Part shown: piece by piece, positions 5,881 through 8,724 of the stretch
Layout of the letters: every line of letters starts with the position of its first letter
How positions within the stretch are numbered: the first letter of the stretch is position 1
Position numbers and translations under genes: made by a program
Assembly: GCA_934515035.1 (NCBI GenBank)
Contig: CAKSXP010000069.1
Location: 1 to 8,724 of the forward strand
Source of the DNA: an uncultured Oscillospiraceae bacterium
GTDB lineage: Bacteria; Bacillota; Clostridia; Oscillospirales; Oscillospiraceae
Length of the DNA stretch: 8,724 nt
Direction of reading: 5' to 3'
Notes under the pieces: model-generated
Seen by the model: the letters and a program-made list of their open reading frames with translations, nothing else
What the model was told of the DNA's origin: nothing
Databases searched by the model: none

Positions 5881-7635
5881 TTACTCGATCACGATCTCGC
5901 CGCGGTAGCTGCCCGGGCCGATCGGCGTTTCAACGCCGTTTACGGTCATGCGCTTTGCATCGACTATCGCCTCTTCAGCGATGTCCAGAGCGGTGAGATA
6001 GCTCTTGCCGGTCACGACCCACTTGGAGTCCTTATCCAGCGAGAGGATGACGCCGTTGTTGACGGCGGGAGCGGGGGTCTGGATGACGTTGGTCAGCTCG
6101 TACTGGTTCCTGTCGTCGATGCGGGTGACGCCGTCGCGGTATTTCTGAACGGCGGAGCTGACGACGCCGATGATGGAAGCGTTCTTGAGCTCAATAACGA
6201 GGTTCTTGGCGCCCTGAGTTTCGTCATCCTGATATACGAGATCCTGACTGACGGAGAGGGATTCGCCGATCGTCTCGTTGAGAGCATCGTCGTTGAGGTC
6301 GAAGTGAGTGTTGCCCGCTACGCGGCAGTTAGCCTTGAGGTTCGTCGAAGAGTTGAGGAAATCGCCCTTGAGCTGGCTGTTGGAGATATACAGGAAAACG
6401 TCGCGGCTCTTGTCGCCGGTGGTGAGGTCTCGGCCTTCGATCGGCGTGTCGATCTCGTCGACGGGAGGACAGAAGTGGTCGACCATGACGCCGGGGTCGT
6501 CGTTGTCCATCATCTGGCAGATAACGCCGTTTTCGGCGTTGAGGGAAACGTCGTCGAGGTAGCAGAAGCTGTTGCTGGCCTTGAACACAAGGCAGGCCTG
6601 ACGGGAGTTTATGACGGAGCCCTTGTCCATGATGAGCGTTCCCGCTTCATCGCGGAAGAACATGGTGCCGTACAGAGGAGCGGTTATGACCGTTCCGCCC
6701 GTCACCTTTGCAATGGCGTTCCGCTCGGTGTTGATGAGAAGGGGATAGCCGTTTACGTTAATCTCGCAGTGATCGAACTCTGCCTTGCAGTCGCCGAAGA
6801 TAAAGGCGCCGTAGCCGCGGGCGCGGGTACCGGAGAGCTCCATCCTGGTGTCCTTGAGCAGCATGCGGGTCTGAATGGGACCGTCAACGGAGATAACGCC
6901 CCAGCCGTTGGACTTGAGGTCGCAGTTGATGAATTCGACGGAGGCGCGGTCGCAGAGCTGAATGGCGCGGTTCGTGCCGTCCAGGCCCATGACCCAGGCC
7001 GGGCGCATGTCGGTGTGGGGGCTGTCGTTGCGAAGCTCGCTGTTTTCGATGCGGACTATCGAATCTCCGCCGCAGTGAACGGTGCAGCGGGTAACGGCGT
7101 TAAAGTGGAACCGGGAGTTCTTGATATTGACTCTTGCGCTGTCATAGCAGGCGATGCCGGCTCCGCAGCCCTCGAAGTCGTTGTCGCCCTTGCCCTCAAA
7201 GGCCATGTATGCGTTATCGACGAGATAATCCGTGTCTCCGGCGATGACAAGACCGTTGAAATGAGGGTCGATCGTGGTAACGGCAAAGTCGCGCGCGGAT
7301 TTTCCGGAGATCTCTCCGCTTACGACGTGCGCGGGCATGCTCTCGCCTTCGACGAGCTTGCCGTCCTTGACGACGACGGCGGCACGGAGCGGGGACCAGC
7401 GGCCGGAGTCGCGGAAAATGCAGGAGGGCGCGAGCATATAGGGCTCCGCAACGGAGATGACGACGTTTCCGTAATAGTAGCCGGGCTTTGCCTCAAAGCC
7501 GCGTCCGTCAACGGAAAGCGCAAGGACCTTGCCCTCGGGAGCGGCGATGGAGCCGCCCTCTTCAATGGTGAGTTCGTCGAGATATGTTGTCTCTTCAACG
7601 ACCCATGTGTCTTTTACAATCTTGGTGTCTGCCAT
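5881..7635 (-). CDS. Cytoplasmic-looking right-handed parallel beta-helix protein, function unknown
   Basis: A 584-residue protein built of short beta strands with Asn/Asp/Gly turns, the look of a right-handed parallel beta-helix; examples are NSRFHFNAVTRCTVHCGG (173-190) and NCDLKSNGWGVISVDG (237-252). No catalytic signature of pectate lyases or other carbohydrate-active beta-helices is recognised. The N-terminus MADTKIVKDTWVVEE has no signal peptide, no lipobox and no membrane segment, and there are 14 Cys, so a reducing cytoplasmic location is inferred. The first and last ~50 residues are related (WVV-Y-L-L-I ... V-[DN]-G ... PG-Y-G-V-I), a pair of end modules. GGAG (plus 7643-7646), 7 bases before the ATG, supports the start. 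It lies 30 bases after the NTF2-like gene and is surely co-transcribed. It could be a scaffold, a binding protein or an unrecognised enzyme. Confidence 0.82.
   Translation of the reverse strand: MADTKIVKDTWVVEETTYLDELTIEEGGSIAAPEGKVLALSVDGRGFEAKPGYYYGNVVISVAEPYMLAPSCIFRDSGRWSPLRAAVVVKDGKLVEGESMPAHVVSGEISGKSARDFAVTTIDPHFNGLVIAGDTDYLVDNAYMAFEGKGDNDFEGCGAGIACYDSARVNIKNSRFHFNAVTRCTVHCGGDSIVRIENSELRNDSPHTDMRPAWVMGLDGTNRAIQLCDRASVEFINCDLKSNGWGVISVDGPIQTRMLLKDTRMELSGTRARGYGAFIFGDCKAEFDHCEINVNGYPLLINTERNAIAKVTGGTVITAPLYGTMFFRDEAGTLIMDKGSVINSRQACLVFKASNSFCYLDDVSLNAENGVICQMMDNDDPGVMVDHFCPPVDEIDTPIEGRDLTTGDKSRDVFLYISNSQLKGDFLNSSTNLKANCRVAGNTHFDLNDDALNETIGESLSVSQDLVYQDDETQGAKNLVIELKNASIIGVVSSAVQKYRDGVTRIDDRNQYELTNVIQTPAPAVNNGVILSLDKDSKWVVTGKSYLTALDIAEEAIVDAKRMTVNGVETPIGPGSYRGEIVIE
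5884..6024 (-). repeat. C-terminal copy of the end module in the beta-helix protein
   Basis: This encodes residues 538-584, ending at the last residue before the stop. Matching positions are W539-V-V, Y546-L547, L550, I552, E554, V565-N-G, P574-G, Y577, G579, V582 and I583. It is a few residues shorter than the N-terminal copy between the two conserved halves. Confidence 0.72.
7450..7608 (-). repeat. N-terminal copy of the end module in the beta-helix protein
   Basis: This encodes residues 10-62. Shared positions with the C-terminal copy are W11-V-V, Y18-L19, L22, I24, E26, V42-D-G, P51-G, Y54, G56, V59 and I60. The similarity is at protein level, not an obvious DNA repeat, so the duplication is old. 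Confidence 0.72.
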
Positions 7636-7665
7636 AGTTTTTCTCCAATTCTATTTAATTTCTGC

Positions 7666-8448
7666 TTATTTCTTGTAGTTGTTTGTGACCGCAACATCCT
7701 CGGGAGGTGCTCCGACCATGCTCTGCGTGCCCTCAAAGGTCGCATAGGGCCTGGGCGGCTGCGGCCAGAACTTCATTACGCGGTCTGTCGCATATTCTTC
7801 AAAGAATGTCGTCGGCTCGTCTGCGGGGGCGGCGTCAAACATCGGGACATTCATGTCAAGCCCTGCCTCAAGCCGCTTGCGCTCCTGCACTCTGTCGTCG
7901 GGCTCGGTATCCGTCCAGCAGGTATAATAGTCGCATCTGAAAGTCGGGAACATCTGGAAATGCCAGATCTTCCATTCGCCGTTCACGCATTTGAAATCCA
8001 TAGCGTAGCGTCCCCAGATCCAGTCGCCCTCGTATTTTCCCGTTTCGGGATCCGGCGCGGTCTCGTGGCCGGGGCTTATCCATATCGCCTTGGCCGTCTG
8101 AAGATCGTCTGCGACTTCGATCACCGGGGTCGTGAGTGCATGCTCAGCCATAAAGCCGATGCGATCCGCCTCATATTCGTTGTGTCCGAGACCGTATACG
8201 CGCATAGCGGCGTCGGGTCCGCGGTAGACGCCGGTCGGCCCGATCTCTATCGTCAGATCGGGGGCTCCGTTTGCGAAACATTCAAGACAGGCCGTATGCA
8301 TACCGCCGGTGTGCATATAGGCATAGCGTCCCATGCAGTTCTGGATCTGCGTTACCGCCTTTTCTTTTGCAAGATCGAGCCGAAGTTCCGCTATTGTTTT
8401 CTTATAGTCCGCTTCAAGCGCTTCGAGTCTTTTTTCGATATCAGCCAT
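7666..8448 (-). CDS. NTF2/SnoaL-like domain protein with N-terminal coiled coil
   Basis: A 260-residue protein. Residues 1-34 form a charged heptad helix (IEKRLEALEADYKKTIAEL). Residues 31-178 then follow the SnoaL-like alpha+beta barrel plan: a helix pair ending near HTACLECFANGAPD (51-64), GPTGVYRGPDAAMRVYG (70-86), strand TTPVIEVADDLQTAKAIWIS (106-125), and paired strands WIWGRYAMDFKCVNGEW (143-159) and KIWHFQMF (160-167). The cone-shaped cavity of this fold usually binds a hydrophobic small molecule, and members include dehydratases, isomerases and plain binding proteins. The 80-residue tail is Pro and aromatic rich (FWPQPPRPYATF, 227-238) and unusual for the family. GGAGGG (plus 8457-8462), 8 bases before ATG, fixes the start. 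It is the first gene of the two-gene unit with the beta-helix protein. The substrate is unknown. Confidence 0.85.
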   Translation of the reverse strand: MADIEKRLEALEADYKKTIAELRLDLAKEKAVTQIQNCMGRYAYMHTGGMHTACLECFANGAPDLTIEIGPTGVYRGPDAAMRVYGLGHNEYEADRIGFMAEHALTTPVIEVADDLQTAKAIWISPGHETAPDPETGKYEGDWIWGRYAMDFKCVNGEWKIWHFQMFPTFRCDYYTCWTDTEPDDRVQERKRLEAGLDMNVPMFDAAPADEPTTFFEEYATDRVMKFWPQPPRPYATFEGTQSMVGAPPEDVAVTNNYKK

Positions 8449-8481
8449 TTCTGAGTCCCTCCTGTTGTTTCGGATACTATG

Positions 8482-8510
8482 ATTATACTTTCCGCAGGGG
8501 CGGGTGAAAA
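8482..8510 (-). promoter_or_regulatory. Probable promoter of the NTF2-like/beta-helix operon
   Basis: The minus strand has a perfect TATAAT (plus 8482-8487) with TTTTCA (plus 8505-8510) 17 bases upstream. The -35 is weak, which would fit a promoter needing an activator such as the adjacent LysR-type protein; that link is inference. Confidence 0.55.
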
Positions 8511-8538
8511 GCAGGATTTACGGCGCACAATGTCAACT

Positions 8539-8580
8539 AAAATGGAGCGGCTCCCGCGAGTTTACATTTGCGGGAGCCGC
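8539..8580 (-). terminator. Terminator of the LysR-like gene
   Basis: GCGGCTCCCGC (8547-8557) pairs perfectly with GCGGGAGCCGC (8570-8580), with two more possible pairs inside. On the minus strand a TTTT run (8539-8542) follows a four-base gap. It sits five bases past the stop codon of the gene at the right edge. Confidence 0.72.
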
Positions 8581-8585
8581 CGATA

Positions 8586-8724
8586 CTATTCGAAAGTGCT
8601 CAGTTTTTTCTTAATTTTGTCTATGATACCGGTTATAACGGGATTGGATTCATCAGTACGCCATGCAACTTCTATGTCGCTTCTTATGTCCGTCGGGAAT
8701 GCTCTTATGCGAGGTCTGGAACAC
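8586..8724 (-). CDS. Probable LysR-type transcriptional regulator, C-terminal end only
   Basis: The minus-strand frame is open from the right edge to a TAG at 8586-8588, giving 45 residues that begin CSRPRIRAFPTDIRSD and end in TGIIDKIKKKLSTFE. The pattern of a strand (IRAFP), then 'IEVAWRTDESNPVITGIIDKI', resembles the last strand and helix of LysR effector domains, where a residue run like '(V/A)W R x D x x N P' precedes the closing helix. The DNA-binding half is outside the window, so the family is a reasoned guess from a short fragment. It points in the same direction as the NTF2-like operon and ends 137 bases before it, separated by a terminator. Confidence 0.6.
   Translation of the reverse strand, partial: CSRPRIRAFPTDIRSDIEVAWRTDESNPVITGIIDKIKKKLSTFE

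Noticed and set aside
5851..8454. Very long plus-strand reading frame as a real protein-coding gene
   Set aside because: It lies codon-for-codon opposite two convincing minus-strand genes, has no ribosome binding site before its ATG, and its translation is low-complexity Val/Ala/Asp-rich text with no recognisable domain.
1..8724. Mobile element, CRISPR array, tRNA or rRNA content
   Set aside because: No transposase or integrase motif, no regularly spaced direct repeats, and no recognisable tRNA or rRNA segment was seen on either strand.

Overview
The window looks like chromosome of an anaerobic Firmicute, most likely a gut-type Clostridia (Oscillospirales or similar). This rests on the moderately high GC by eye, strong AGGAGG-type ribosome binding sites, a DUF1002 secreted protein, a butyrate/acetate-type CoA-transferase and a stand-alone ferritin-like protein. 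There is no rRNA, tRNA, CRISPR array, transposase or other mobile element. No gene-free stretch exceeds about 240 bases.

Layout from left to right: the end of a DUF4340 protein (+, cut by the left edge); a PdxK/PdxY-type pyridoxal/pyridoxamine kinase (+); convergent to it a secreted DUF1002 protein (-); divergent from that an acetyl-CoA hydrolase/CoA-transferase family enzyme (+); convergent to it a small ferritin-like diiron protein (-); divergent from that the 16S rRNA methyltransferase RsmE (+). Then, all on the minus strand, come a 584-residue parallel beta-helix protein, an NTF2/SnoaL-like protein that precedes it in transcription, and the C-terminal end of what reads as a LysR-type regulator, cut by the right edge. 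Convergent pairs are separated by hairpins that can serve both strands. Divergent pairs have recognisable sigma-70-type promoters. Most of the window is single-gene transcription units of housekeeping or metabolic type.

The exception, and the part most worth attention, is the right third. The NTF2/SnoaL-like gene (8448 to 7666) and the beta-helix gene (7635 to 5881) lie 30 bases apart behind one promoter, directly after a putative LysR gene that ends in its own hairpin. The beta-helix protein has no signal peptide, has 14 cysteines, and carries the same roughly 50-residue module at both ends. A SnoaL-fold protein (small-molecule binder, dehydratase or isomerase) paired with an apparently cytoplasmic beta-helix scaffold and a possible ligand-responsive regulator is not a pathway I can name, and I present it as a candidate uncharacterised two-gene system.
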